Below are positions 16,542 through 24,965 of a stretch of 64,000 nucleotides of DNA, piece by piece; position 1 is the stretch's first letter, and each line of letters opens with the position of its first letter. Below the pieces are notes generated by a model, which searched no databases, had not been told where the DNA came from, and was given only the letters and a program-made list of their open reading frames with translations. The stretch lies in assembly GCA_965245735.1 (NCBI GenBank), contig CBDFAX010000009.1, forward strand, positions 1 through 64,000, read 5' to 3'. The stretch is from Abiotrophia sp965245735. GTDB taxonomy: Bacteria; Bacillota; Bacilli; Lactobacillales; Aerococcaceae. A program made the position numbers and the translations under genes.

Positions 16542-17549
16542 ATGATCAAGTTCACAGATATCCAAATCAGTTATGGTGATTTTGTGGCTGTGGACAACCT
16601 GAATTTAGAGATTCAAGAAGGTGAATTTTTCACCTTCTTGGGCCCTTCAGGTTGTGGCAAGTCAACGACCTTGCGCGCCCTGGTGGGCTTTAATATTCCA
16701 ACGCGCGGTAAGATTGAAGTAGGTGGCCGAGATGTCACACGATTAGAGCCTGAAGCCCGAGAGATTGGGATTGTCTTCCAGTCATATGCCCTCTTCCCAA
16801 CTATGACAGTATACGAAAATATTGCTTTTGGTCTCAAAGTCAAGAAGATGAAACCGGAAATTATCCGTGAGAAAGTAAATGAAGTTGCTAAGAAAATTAA
16901 GATTACCGAGAAGCAATTGCAGCGCAATGTCTCGGAACTATCTGGGGGACAACAACAACGTGTGGCGCTAGCGCGTGCACTTGTTTTAGAGCCTAAGATT
17001 CTCTGCCTTGATGAACCTCTATCCAACTTAGATGCTAAGCTTCGGGTTGATTTGCGTAAGGAACTCAAGAGGCTCCAAAAGGACTTCAAAATTACGACTT
17101 TGTATGTTACGCATGATCAAGAAGAGGCCTTGACACTTTCTGACCGCATAGCCGTTTTCGATAACGGGAAAATTGAACAAGTCGGGACACCGAGTGAAGT
17201 TTATAACGCATCTCAAACAGAGTTTGTTTGTGACTTTATTGGAGACAACAATCGTCTTGATGAGGGTACTATGCTGATGCTAAGCCAATCTTCAGGCCAT
17301 ACCTTTAAGGATAAGGCCGGCTATATTAGATTGGAACGTGTACGTTTCAATCGAGACTATCCAAATGATGTGGAGACTAAAGGGGTTGTCTTGGATATGG
17401 AATTTGATGGTATTCTTCTCAAGTACACCGTCAAGTTAACCAATGGGAAGCATATTCATATTATTGATAAAAATGATGGATTCGCTAAACGTGAGATTGG
17501 GTCTGAAATTTCTGTCTTTATGAATCCTGCAGATATTCTGCAGTTTTAG
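16542..17549 (+). CDS. ABC transporter ATP-binding protein (FbpC/PotA-like)
   Basis: 335 residues. Walker A GPSGCGKST near residues 33-41, Q-loop FQSYALFPTM, signature LSGGQQQR near 131, Walker B LCLDEPLSNLDAKLR near 150, and H-loop TLYVTHDQEE. The C-terminal 100 residues correspond to a TOBE-type domain, as in importers for iron, polyamines and phosphonates. It powers the permease encoded 11 bases downstream. The ribosome site is AAGAGGAG. Confidence 0.9.
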   Translation: MIKFTDIQISYGDFVAVDNLNLEIQEGEFFTFLGPSGCGKSTTLRALVGFNIPTRGKIEVGGRDVTRLEPEAREIGIVFQSYALFPTMTVYENIAFGLKVKKMKPEIIREKVNEVAKKIKITEKQLQRNVSELSGGQQQRVALARALVLEPKILCLDEPLSNLDAKLRVDLRKELKRLQKDFKITTLYVTHDQEEALTLSDRIAVFDNGKIEQVGTPSEVYNASQTEFVCDFIGDNNRLDEGTMLMLSQSSGHTFKDKAGYIRLERVRFNRDYPNDVETKGVVLDMEFDGILLKYTVKLTNGKHIHIIDKNDGFAKREIGSEISVFMNPADILQF

Positions 17550-17560
17550 GAGGTACTCCT

Positions 17561-19267
17561 ATGAAATTCGACCGTAAAATCATACAGAAGATTGCTTTGC
17601 GCTTATTGCTAGTTTGGCTGATTCTGGCCTTTATTGTCTTGCCTAACTTTAATTTGCTCTATACAGTCTTCGTCAATAACGGACAAGTATCCTTTAGAGC
17701 GATTGAAAAAGTCCTGAAATCTGAACGAGCTCTAAAGAGTATTTTTAATAGTTTTATTTTAGCATGCTCTATGGTGGTCACTATTAATGTGGTAGGGACT
17801 TTAGTAGTTCTATTTACCGAGTACTGGGATCTGAAAGGGGCAAAAATGCTTAAGATAGGCTATATGACCTCTTTGATATATGGTGGAGTAGTCTTGGTTA
17901 CGGGCTATAAATTCCTGTATGGGGATACTGGCTTCTTAACTAATGCGATGGCAAGCTTTATTCCGGGATTTAATCGGCAATGGTTTGTAGGATTCGCAGC
18001 TGTACTCTTTGTAGCAACTTTTTCTAGCACTTCCAACCATATTATGTTTTTAACTAGCGCAGTTCGAAACGTAGACTATCACACAATTGAAGCAGCGCGA
18101 AATATGGGGGCTAGGCCTTTCACAGTTTTCTGGAAGATAGTTTTACCAACCCTGAAACCAACTCTCTTTGCCTTGACGATCTTTACTTTCTTATCGGGGC
18201 TATCGGCTGTTTCGGCGCCGCTGATTGTAGGGGGAGCGGACTTCCAAACTATTAACCCTATGATTATCACTTTTGCTAAGTCTAGTAGTTCAAAAGATAT
18301 TGCAGCGGTTTTAGCAATTTTCTTAGCTATTATGACAATTACACTTCTAGTAGTACTAAGTCGTATTGAACGGAATGGGAATTACATCTCAATAAGCAAG
18401 ACGAAGGCTCGACTCAAAAAGCAAAAGATTGAATCTCCTCTGTGGAATGCAATTGCTCATTTAGTGGCATATGTTCTGTTCTTAATCTACATGCTACCGG
18501 TGGTGTTAATTATCTTGTTCTCCTTCCAAGACCCAGTGGCTATTGAAAAAGGGCAACTTGATTTTAGTAATTTCACCTTAAAAAATTATAGCCAACTCTT
18601 TACCAATGCGGAATCCTTTATGCCATATGTAGTCAGCATTGTGTATGCTGCTTTGGCTGCAGTGATTGTGACGCTCTTGGGGGTTGTTATTGCCCGGTTA
18701 GTTCATAAGGCTGAGTACAAAGTAGACAAGCTATTTCAATGGGGCGCTTTAATGCCATGGATTTTGCCAAACACCATGATTGCTGTAGCCTTTCTCTTTT
18801 ATTTCAATAACCCGCAAGCTGTTGTTTTCAATCGAGTGCTGATTGGAACCTTGGCGATTATGCTAATTGCATATGTAGTAGTGAAAATGCCATTCTCATA
18901 TCGGATGACGAGGGCTGCTTTTTTCAGTATTGATAATAATATGGAAGAGGCCGCTAAGAGCATGGGGGCATCAACCTTCTATACCATGACGCGGGTGATT
19001 ATTCCATTCTTGCTACCGGTGCTCATGTCAGTGATGGCGCTCAATTTTAATTCTCTGTTAGCGGATTACGACCTATCCGTTTTCCTTTACCATCCGCTTT
19101 TCACTCCGTTAGGGATTGTCGTGCGGTCGGCAAGTACGGAAACGGCTACAACTAGTGCCAAGGCCATGATTTTTGTCTATACAGTGGTCTTGATGATTAT
19201 GACATCAACCTCATTATACTTAACGCGTACTAAGGATCGGAAAACTCCGAAGAAAGCACGTAAGTAA
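17561..19267 (+). CDS. ABC transporter permease, two fused membrane domains
   Basis: 568 residues with about 12 membrane segments. Two cytoplasmic coupling loops of the EAA type are visible: EAARNMGARPFTVFWKIVLP (about residue 180) and EEAAKSMGASTFYTMTRVIIP (about 465; both shown in part by key residues E-A-A, G and P). Each half corresponds to one binding-protein-dependent permease domain, so one chain supplies both subunits, as in FbpB, AfuB and ThiP. It is the last gene before a terminator. The substrate is not known. Confidence 0.9.
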   Translation: MKFDRKIIQKIALRLLLVWLILAFIVLPNFNLLYTVFVNNGQVSFRAIEKVLKSERALKSIFNSFILACSMVVTINVVGTLVVLFTEYWDLKGAKMLKIGYMTSLIYGGVVLVTGYKFLYGDTGFLTNAMASFIPGFNRQWFVGFAAVLFVATFSSTSNHIMFLTSAVRNVDYHTIEAARNMGARPFTVFWKIVLPTLKPTLFALTIFTFLSGLSAVSAPLIVGGADFQTINPMIITFAKSSSSKDIAAVLAIFLAIMTITLLVVLSRIERNGNYISISKTKARLKKQKIESPLWNAIAHLVAYVLFLIYMLPVVLIILFSFQDPVAIEKGQLDFSNFTLKNYSQLFTNAESFMPYVVSIVYAALAAVIVTLLGVVIARLVHKAEYKVDKLFQWGALMPWILPNTMIAVAFLFYFNNPQAVVFNRVLIGTLAIMLIAYVVVKMPFSYRMTRAAFFSIDNNMEEAAKSMGASTFYTMTRVIIPFLLPVLMSVMALNFNSLLADYDLSVFLYHPLFTPLGIVVRSASTETATTSAKAMIFVYTVVLMIMTSTSLYLTRTKDRKTPKKARK

Positions 19268-19298
19268 TTGGTGATTGATTCAGTAATATGAGCGATAA

Positions 19299-19335
19299 AT
19301 CGGCATAACTGCTGCTATAGTTATGCTGATTTTTT
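19299..19335 (+). terminator. Terminator of the GDPD-ABC operon
   Basis: Stem 19299-19310 with 19319-19330, one G-U pair, followed by TTTTT. Confidence 0.85.
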
Positions 19336-19345
19336 CATAAGGGCG

Positions 19346-19354
19346 TGCTATAAT
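19346..19354 (+). promoter_or_regulatory. Extended -10 promoter of the LacI-type regulator
   Basis: TGCTATAAT, 23 bases before the chosen start. Confidence 0.7.
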
Positions 19355-19376
19355 TTGTGTTAGTGAGGTGATGGGA

Positions 19377-21440
19377 ATGGCAACGATGGATGATATTGCG
19401 CGAAAAGCTGGCGTATCACATGGGACGGTTTCAAATGTCTTAAATAAGCGCGGAAATGTGAGCGCTAAAAAAATTAAGCTGGTTGAGGATGCTGCTAGGG
19501 CATTAGGATATTATGTCAACGAGTCAGCGCAAACCTTACGTAAGGGTATGTCAAAGGTTATCCATTTGATTATCCCATTTGAATTGAGACGAAAATATGA
19601 TTCCTTTGTTTCTGGTGCCTATCTCGCTATAAGTGGCACCGACTATAAAATTGAATTGACATATTTTCGGATGCGTCAAGACTTAGATAACCTTGTAGAA
19701 CAGTTGGCTACTGCAATACCGAGCGCAATTTTTTGCCTTGGGGCGGCGCCGAAGCAGGCAATTTTGGATAATTATAAAGCTGACACCCCGTTACTTTTGG
19801 TAGACTGTCTAATAGCGGAGCAACCTCTATCCTCTCGCGTATACTATCTCGATTTTAATCAGGAGACGGTTGGTCATATGCTAAGAGCTTGGGTTGATGG
19901 GAACCAGCGAGTGGTTGTATTGAGTGATCGTCAGGGCTTTCAAGTCGCCTATGAATCTTTGATTCAGTCACTTTTACCTGAAAGTGAGATAACTGTCATT
20001 GGAATTGAAGGAGATTATAAGTGGATTGAACTAGCCGATATACTTGACGACTTGACAGAAAATGACATAGTAGTTGCATTGAGCCCTAGTTACAAGGAGC
20101 AGTTGGAAGAGCTGAGTAATTGGTTGTATTTACCTCTTAAGTGCTCTGTGATTGTGTTAGGTGAACCTACGCCCTTTCATGAGTGCCCAGGTGGTGTATT
20201 AGACTTGAAACAACTGGGATATCGCGCTCTGCAACAGGTATGCCGACAAGTTTACCAATCCGAAATTTTGCCAGTTGATATTTCAGTTGTATCTAGCCCG
20301 TCCATATTAAAAGAAAGCAAGCCATTGCGTTTTCTGACCATTGGAACGCCAATGACTCAAGCAATTAAGAAGATTGCCCAACGCTATAAGAAAGTGTATG
20401 GGGTTCCTGTTCGGGTTGAAGAATTGGGCTACGAGGCTATGTATGCTCTCCTAAATCAATATGGACCGATTGATGCAGATATTGTCCGTTTGGATATAGC
20501 GGGAATGCGAAGTGTGGATTGGTCCGCTTTTGCTCGCTTAGATTCGATACCTCAAGTGGCAAGGATTAACCAATCTCTAATAGAAGGGATCCCTAAGGAA
20601 TATACCCATGTGTCGGGATATCAGTACGCCTTGCCGCTAGATATCAGTTTGCAAATGTTGTTCTACCATAAGCAGTTTTTTGAAGATAAATTAATACAAC
20701 GAGAGTATTTTGAACGTTATCGAGAGCAATTAGCAGTGCCAACGACTTTTGCTGCTTTTGACCGAATTAGCCAATTCATACAGAAAGCTCAATTTAAGAA
20801 AGGGCTCGTTGGGCATTCGCTTATCCAGGGTGGCCCCCTAATTACCTATGCAGACTTCGTTCCGCGTTTACTAGAGAAAGCCCATCAGTTAGATGAAACC
20901 ACACCTGAGACGGAAATCTTCTTAGAGTGTTTAAAAGCATATCAAGAGAGTCTTGCGAATAGCGCACAGGTTTTCGATGGTTGGTGGGGAGATGCGGCAG
21001 CAAACTTTGCCAGTGGGAATTCTGTTATGGAAATCATTTTCTCCAACTACGGGAGTGATTTAGTAGGGAGTGCGTCGCATTTCCATTCGAGTGATATTGG
21101 AGTTTCAGCCATTCCAGGAGGGCGCCCACTCTTAGGTGGCGGAGTACTTTGCGTGTCTAAACCTGCTATTAAACGTCCAGAAGTAGGACACTTTCTTGAG
21201 TGGCTCTATAGTGATGAAATAGCCAAACCTCTTGCATTACTAGGTGGGCTATTGCCAACTAGTTCAGTTGTCGATAATCCTGTTATCCAAGCTGAATATC
21301 CGTGGTTAAGTCAATTAAGGGCCAATCTTCAGACTGGTTCTCGCTTTGGGATATGGGCAGAAGAATATGCCTTACAAAATGAAGTGAATCTAGGTGCTGC
21401 GGTAGCGCAAGCCATAGAAAAGCAAAGAAAGAAGGAATAA
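19377..21440 (+). CDS. LacI-family regulator fused to a MalE-like solute-binding domain
   Basis: 687 residues from the third possible start, ATG seven bases after GAGGTG. Residues 1-56 are a LacI-type helix-turn-helix plus hinge (MDDIARKAGVSHGTVSNVLN). About 60-305 form the usual LacI sensor core. About 310-687 look like a family 1 extracellular solute-binding protein: LRFLTIGTPMTQ, the PLDISLQMLFYHKQFF region, PTTFAAFDRI, a GGRPLLGGGVLCVSKPA segment and LLGGLLPTSS. There is no signal peptide or membrane segment, so the extra domain must be cytoplasmic. LacI regulators normally end near residue 330-340. It probably controls the upstream importer operon; ligand and target are inference. Confidence 0.82.
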   Translation: MATMDDIARKAGVSHGTVSNVLNKRGNVSAKKIKLVEDAARALGYYVNESAQTLRKGMSKVIHLIIPFELRRKYDSFVSGAYLAISGTDYKIELTYFRMRQDLDNLVEQLATAIPSAIFCLGAAPKQAILDNYKADTPLLLVDCLIAEQPLSSRVYYLDFNQETVGHMLRAWVDGNQRVVVLSDRQGFQVAYESLIQSLLPESEITVIGIEGDYKWIELADILDDLTENDIVVALSPSYKEQLEELSNWLYLPLKCSVIVLGEPTPFHECPGGVLDLKQLGYRALQQVCRQVYQSEILPVDISVVSSPSILKESKPLRFLTIGTPMTQAIKKIAQRYKKVYGVPVRVEELGYEAMYALLNQYGPIDADIVRLDIAGMRSVDWSAFARLDSIPQVARINQSLIEGIPKEYTHVSGYQYALPLDISLQMLFYHKQFFEDKLIQREYFERYREQLAVPTTFAAFDRISQFIQKAQFKKGLVGHSLIQGGPLITYADFVPRLLEKAHQLDETTPETEIFLECLKAYQESLANSAQVFDGWWGDAAANFASGNSVMEIIFSNYGSDLVGSASHFHSSDIGVSAIPGGRPLLGGGVLCVSKPAIKRPEVGHFLEWLYSDEIAKPLALLGGLLPTSSVVDNPVIQAEYPWLSQLRANLQTGSRFGIWAEEYALQNEVNLGAAVAQAIEKQRKKE

Positions 21441-21441
21441 A

Positions 21442-22119
21442 GTGGATTATCAAGTGGTTAGTCTGCGACTTTTTATGGCGATTCTGTGTGCCGGATTAAT
21501 AGGATATGACCGGCAGAAGAAGAACCGTCCAGCTGGTTTGCGGACACATATTTTGGTATGTATTGGTGCAACAACAATTTCGATGATTCAAGCAGCTGTT
21601 TTCTATGAAAAATTACAAGTGCATCCAGAGATTAACGTTGACCAAGTAAGGCTCCTTGCGCCTATAGTCAGTGGGATTGGTTTTCTCGGTGGTGGAACTA
21701 TTATTGTTACTAAACAACGTGTTGCGGGATTGACTACAGCGGCCTCGCTGTGGACGACAGCTGGTATGGGGATTGCTATCGGGATGGGGTATTATGAGAT
21801 TGCCATCTTGACTTGTGTGGCGGTTATGTTTTCGCTCACTGTGATTCGGCGTATTGTCCATATGCCCAATGTCAAGAGACTAGAAATTAAGTATATTCAT
21901 CGGGTAGCAACTAAGGAATTTCTGACTAAATTCTTTGAGTCCCGAGGGATTGAACTAACGGATATTCTATTTGATGTAGAAAACGCAGAAGGACGACGAC
22001 TTTACCGAAATATTTTTACAGTCCATGTCCCTGAAGAATTGTCTCTGCCCCAATTAATTGAAGAATTGGCTACTCACCCGGATATCCGGAAAATACATTT
22101 GGTATCTATATCAGAATAA
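21442..22119 (+). CDS. MgtC/SapB-family membrane protein
   Basis: 225 residues from a GTG one base after the regulator stop, so cotranscribed with it. The N-terminal 140 residues have four or five hydrophobic segments with the family motifs AGLRTH, SGIGFLGGGTII and GLTTAASLW. The C-terminal 75 residues form a soluble ACT-like domain (RLEIKYIHRV to the end). Relatives help survival at low Mg2+ or in macrophages and affect phosphate and ATP balance. Its link to the solute regulator is unexplained. Confidence 0.85.
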   Translation: MDYQVVSLRLFMAILCAGLIGYDRQKKNRPAGLRTHILVCIGATTISMIQAAVFYEKLQVHPEINVDQVRLLAPIVSGIGFLGGGTIIVTKQRVAGLTTAASLWTTAGMGIAIGMGYYEIAILTCVAVMFSLTVIRRIVHMPNVKRLEIKYIHRVATKEFLTKFFESRGIELTDILFDVENAEGRRLYRNIFTVHVPEELSLPQLIEELATHPDIRKIHLVSISE

Positions 22120-22128
22120 GTAATTTAG

Positions 22129-22161
22129 CGACTGAGTGCGTTGTGCTTAGTCGTCTTTTTG
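22129..22161 (+). terminator. Terminator after the mgtC-like gene
   Basis: Stem CGACTGAG/CTTAGTCG with one G-U pair, then a T run. Confidence 0.75.
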
Positions 22162-22214
22162 TGACCTTAAATGAACAGATTCAAAGTAGGTATGGATATT
22201 TATGATGTAAAACA

Positions 22215-22223
22215 TGTTATAAT
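22215..22223 (+). promoter_or_regulatory. Extended -10 promoter of the ASCH gene
   Basis: TGTTATAAT. Its position rules out starts upstream of 22252 for the next gene. Confidence 0.7.
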
Positions 22224-22251
22224 AGTAGAAAAAGGTCGGGAGGCGAGCGAG

Positions 22252-22725
22252 ATGCGCAGTGAAGTCATGTGGCAGGATTTTTGTAGGCGTCAGGGGCTGG
22301 CGAAGGATACGTCCTATGAGGCTTTTAGTTTCGGTGGACCGGGGAGTTCCATTGCGGACCCTTTGGCTCAGCTGGTCTTGGCGGGCAAGAAGACGGCCAC
22401 TTGTTCAGCCAAATTACTCTATGAGGTGGAGGGTGAGCCCCTACCGGAAGTTGGAAGCTATAGCGTGATTCTGGATAGCCGTAACCAGGCTCAATGTGTC
22501 ATTCAAACCACGGGGGTGGTCACCATGCCCTATGAAGAAGTGACCGAAGCTTGGGCTAGAAAAGAAGGAGAGGGCGACCTCAGCCTAGAATATTGGCGCC
22601 AGGCCCACTGGTCTTTCTTTGAAGCAGAGTTTCGCTTAGTCAATCAGGTTTTTACCCCTGAACAGGAATTGGTTTTCGAAGAGTTCCAGGTAGTCTATCG
22701 CTTGCCAGAGGAGATCTTAGGCTGA
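22252..22725 (+). CDS. ASCH-domain protein
   Basis: 157 residues from the ATG after GGGAGG and downstream of the promoter. It shows the ASCH pattern: FGGPGSSIADPLAQLVLAGK, then KKTATCSAKLLYE, and a beta-barrel that holds GSYSVILDS and QTTGVVTMPYEEV. ASCH is a PUA-like RNA-binding fold of about 150 residues, found in proteins tied to RNA metabolism or coactivation. No precise role is known. It precedes three other small genes with similar orientation. Confidence 0.82.
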   Translation: MRSEVMWQDFCRRQGLAKDTSYEAFSFGGPGSSIADPLAQLVLAGKKTATCSAKLLYEVEGEPLPEVGSYSVILDSRNQAQCVIQTTGVVTMPYEEVTEAWARKEGEGDLSLEYWRQAHWSFFEAEFRLVNQVFTPEQELVFEEFQVVYRLPEEILG

Positions 22726-22758
22726 TTTTGTTGGCTCAAAAATCAAGATAGAAAAAGA

Positions 22759-22784
22759 CCAATATATCATATATGATATATTGG
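22759..22784. repeat. Perfect 26-bp palindrome before the GNAT gene
   Basis: Bases 22759-22771 (CCAATATATCATA) are exactly complementary in reverse to 22772-22784, with no loop. It ends 12 bases before the AAGGAGG ribosome site. It could be a protein operator, or fold as an RNA hairpin near the ribosome site. Confidence 0.85.
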
Positions 22785-22805
22785 GAAAATAAGGAGGACG
22801 TCAGA

Positions 22806-23090
22806 ATGGAATTTGTAAGAACAGAAAGAGGATTTGAAGGCTATAATGCAGCGGGAGAGGTCGTGGCTGAGATTACTTATCGGCCGACAGAGGATCCCAA
22901 GGTGGTCATTGCTGACCATACTTTTGTGGACGATAGTTTGCGTGGCCAGGGTGTCGCCCAAGAACTCTTGGACACCTTAGTAGCGGCTATGGAGGCTGAA
23001 GGCAAAAAGATTAAGGCAGAATGCTCTTATGTGGCAGCTAAGTTCCAACGTGACTCGCAGTATGATGCGGTCAATGCTGATAAGGACTAG
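22806..23090 (+). CDS. Small GNAT-type N-acetyltransferase (YjdJ-like)
   Basis: 94 residues; start after AAGGAGG. It is the compact acetyltransferase type with the acetyl-CoA loop LRGQGVAQELL near residue 50, followed by a conserved ECSYV segment near 78. The usual length of these short family members is 90-100 residues. The substrate is unknown. It is followed after four bases by the Nudix gene. Confidence 0.8.
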   Translation: MEFVRTERGFEGYNAAGEVVAEITYRPTEDPKVVIADHTFVDDSLRGQGVAQELLDTLVAAMEAEGKKIKAECSYVAAKFQRDSQYDAVNADKD

Positions 23091-23094
23091 TCAG

Positions 23095-23619
23095 ATGCCA
23101 GAAGTATGGGAACTAGTCGATGTCAATAAGCAATTGACTGGCATCAGACATTTGAGGGGGCAAGAAGCCCTCATCCCACCAGGTCATTATCACCTGGTGG
23201 CGCGCGTTTTGGTAATGGATGCAAAGGGTCAGATTCTACTGACCCAGCGTAGTCATGGTAAGGCCCATTATCCTAATTATTGGGAATTTGGCGCCAATGG
23301 CTCAGTTTTGGCAGGCGAAAGCTCGGAACTTGCTGCTTGTCGCGAGTTGTGGGAGGAGACTGGGATTAAGGTGTCACCTCACGATTTAGTCTGGTTGGAG
23401 GACTATCGTTATGACAATTGGTGGCTAGATATCTACGGAATTGTTTTAGCGGATCTGGCGCCCGCCCTTGTTTTGGACCCAGAGGAGAATCAGGACTGGC
23501 TTTGGCTTGCGCCAGACCAGTTGGAGCAGTGGCAGGCCAAACTTGTGCCGGGCGACTGGGAACGTTGGCAGGCAGTTGCCAGCAAGTTGTTAGCATTGAG
23601 AGAGGAGGTTGACAAATGA
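23095..23619 (+). CDS. Nudix hydrolase
   Basis: 174 residues from the ATG four bases after the previous stop. The Nudix box is complete: G at the start of GSVLAGE, then RELWEETGI, which fits Gx5Ex7REUxEExGU. The N-terminal WELVDVNKQLTG and the QRSHGKAHYPNYWEFG region resemble the YfcD/isopentenyl-diphosphate isomerase-like branch. It hydrolyses a nucleoside diphosphate linked to another group; substrate not predictable. Its stop overlaps the next start (ATGA), so the pair is translationally coupled. Confidence 0.85.
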   Translation: MPEVWELVDVNKQLTGIRHLRGQEALIPPGHYHLVARVLVMDAKGQILLTQRSHGKAHYPNYWEFGANGSVLAGESSELAACRELWEETGIKVSPHDLVWLEDYRYDNWWLDIYGIVLADLAPALVLDPEENQDWLWLAPDQLEQWQAKLVPGDWERWQAVASKLLALREEVDK

Positions 23620-24254
23620 AGATAACACTAGGTCAGCCTTTGAGCCAGGCCACACTAGCAGAATGGGGTTTTGAAAATGGCCAGGCACGCCATGTCTTGG
23701 CCGAAGGGGAATTTGAGCTTCGAATGACTATGTCAGACCAGGAGCTAGAACTGGTGGTCTATGATTTGGCCATGGAGGAACCCTACACCTTATTTGAGGT
23801 AGCCAGTGCCAGTGGTGCGCTGGTAACAGCCCTACGCCAGCAAGTGGATGCTATTCTCAATCGGATTTTAGGCCAGCAGATTCAAGACAATCCGCTAGTA
23901 GAGCGATTGGTGGATTATGTGGCGACGACTTACGGGCTGGCCCCGGCCCATCCCTTTAAGCGACATCCGGAAATAATAGGCTTTAAGGTGCCGACGGTCG
24001 ATAAGCTATTTGGTATCTTTTTGCCGGTCGACTACTGCCGACTAGATAAAACGAGTACGCGGACTGACCAGGTGCTGGTGCTTAATCTTAAGGGCCAGCC
24101 CGACCAAATTCTTGAGCGCATCGATAATTGCTGCTATTTCCCTGCCTATCATATGAACAAGAAACATTGGTTTAGTGTTCTGCTAGATGCACAGACGGAT
24201 TGGGATCAGCTGACCAGTTTGTTAGCGGAAAGCTATCGCTTAGTTAAGAAATAA
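23616..24254 (+). CDS. MmcQ/YjbR-family protein
   Basis: 212 residues. Residues from about 95 onward fit the MmcQ/YjbR (CyaY-like fold) family: HPFKRHPEIIGFKV, LFGIFL, LNLKGQP and NKKHWFSVLLD. The first 90 residues are an acidic extension that I do not recognise. YjbR proteins bind DNA in vitro but have no settled role. The start overlaps the Nudix stop by four bases. Confidence 0.75.
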   Translation: MKITLGQPLSQATLAEWGFENGQARHVLAEGEFELRMTMSDQELELVVYDLAMEEPYTLFEVASASGALVTALRQQVDAILNRILGQQIQDNPLVERLVDYVATTYGLAPAHPFKRHPEIIGFKVPTVDKLFGIFLPVDYCRLDKTSTRTDQVLVLNLKGQPDQILERIDNCCYFPAYHMNKKHWFSVLLDAQTDWDQLTSLLAESYRLVKK

Positions 24255-24265
24255 GGACATAAGAA

Positions 24266-24291
24266 GCCCTGCTCTCTAGTAGGGCCTTTTT
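24266..24291 (+). terminator. Terminator of the ASCH-YjbR gene group
   Basis: Inverted repeat GCCCT...AGGGC with extra pairs inside, then TTTTT. Confidence 0.8.
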
Positions 24292-24349
24292 ACTTTTAAC
24301 AGAACTGCTCAAAAATTCGAGCCAATCGCAAAAAAGTCTCCATACCCCC

Positions 24350-24378
24350 TTGACGAAAGAGAATTTTATTGGTACATT
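24350..24378 (+). promoter_or_regulatory. Promoter of the str operon
   Basis: TTGACG (24350-24355), a 17-base spacer and TACATT (24373-24378), giving a leader of about 130 bases. The leader holds a small CACAC/GTGTG hairpin near 24463-24478. Confidence 0.65.
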
Positions 24379-24513
24379 AGTAGAGGTGTTTTTATACGAG
24401 ATTCCTGAAATTCAGTCGTGCTGACTGGTATAGAAGCAACATTATTATTTTTCCATAAAAATGGCACACTTGGATGTGTGGACTAGATTAAAGCAAAGGG
24501 AGGAGGAGCTTGG

Positions 24514-24927
24514 ATGCCAACTATTAACCAATTAGTTAATAAACCTCGTAAAACCAAAGTCGTTAAGTCAAACTCACCTGCATTAAACAAAGGGTACAAC
24601 AGTTTCAAGAAGACCCAAACGAACAACAACTCTCCACAAAAACGTGGGGTATGTACTCGTGTGGGTACCATGACACCGAAGAAACCTAACTCAGCTTTAC
24701 GTAAATATGCCCGTGTACGTTTGTCTAACTTGATGGAAGTGACAGCTTACATCCCAGGGATCGGTCACAACTTACAAGAACACAGCGTTGTTTTAATCCG
24801 CGGTGGTCGTGTAAAAGACTTACCAGGGGTACGTTACCACATCGTTCGTGGTGCGCTTGACACTGCTGGTGTTAACGATCGTAAACAAGGCCGTTCTAAG
24901 TACGGTACCAAACGTCCTAAAGGCTAA
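24514..24927 (+). CDS. rpsL: 30S ribosomal protein S12
   Basis: 137 residues, the normal length. The two loops altered in streptomycin resistance, TPKKPNS and GRVKDLPGVR, are wild type. Start ATG after GGGAGGAGGAG. First gene of the str operon; S7 follows after 38 bases. Confidence 0.98.
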   Translation: MPTINQLVNKPRKTKVVKSNSPALNKGYNSFKKTQTNNNSPQKRGVCTRVGTMTPKKPNSALRKYARVRLSNLMEVTAYIPGIGHNLQEHSVVLIRGGRVKDLPGVRYHIVRGALDTAGVNDRKQGRSKYGTKRPKG

Positions 24928-24965
24928 GAGCCTCATCATTAAACATTCAGAAAGGAGGATTTTGA

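Noticed and set aside
24460..24513. Short ATG frame in the rpsL leader (starting ATGGCACACTTGG)
   Set aside because: No ribosome site, and it runs out of frame into rpsL; more likely leader RNA.
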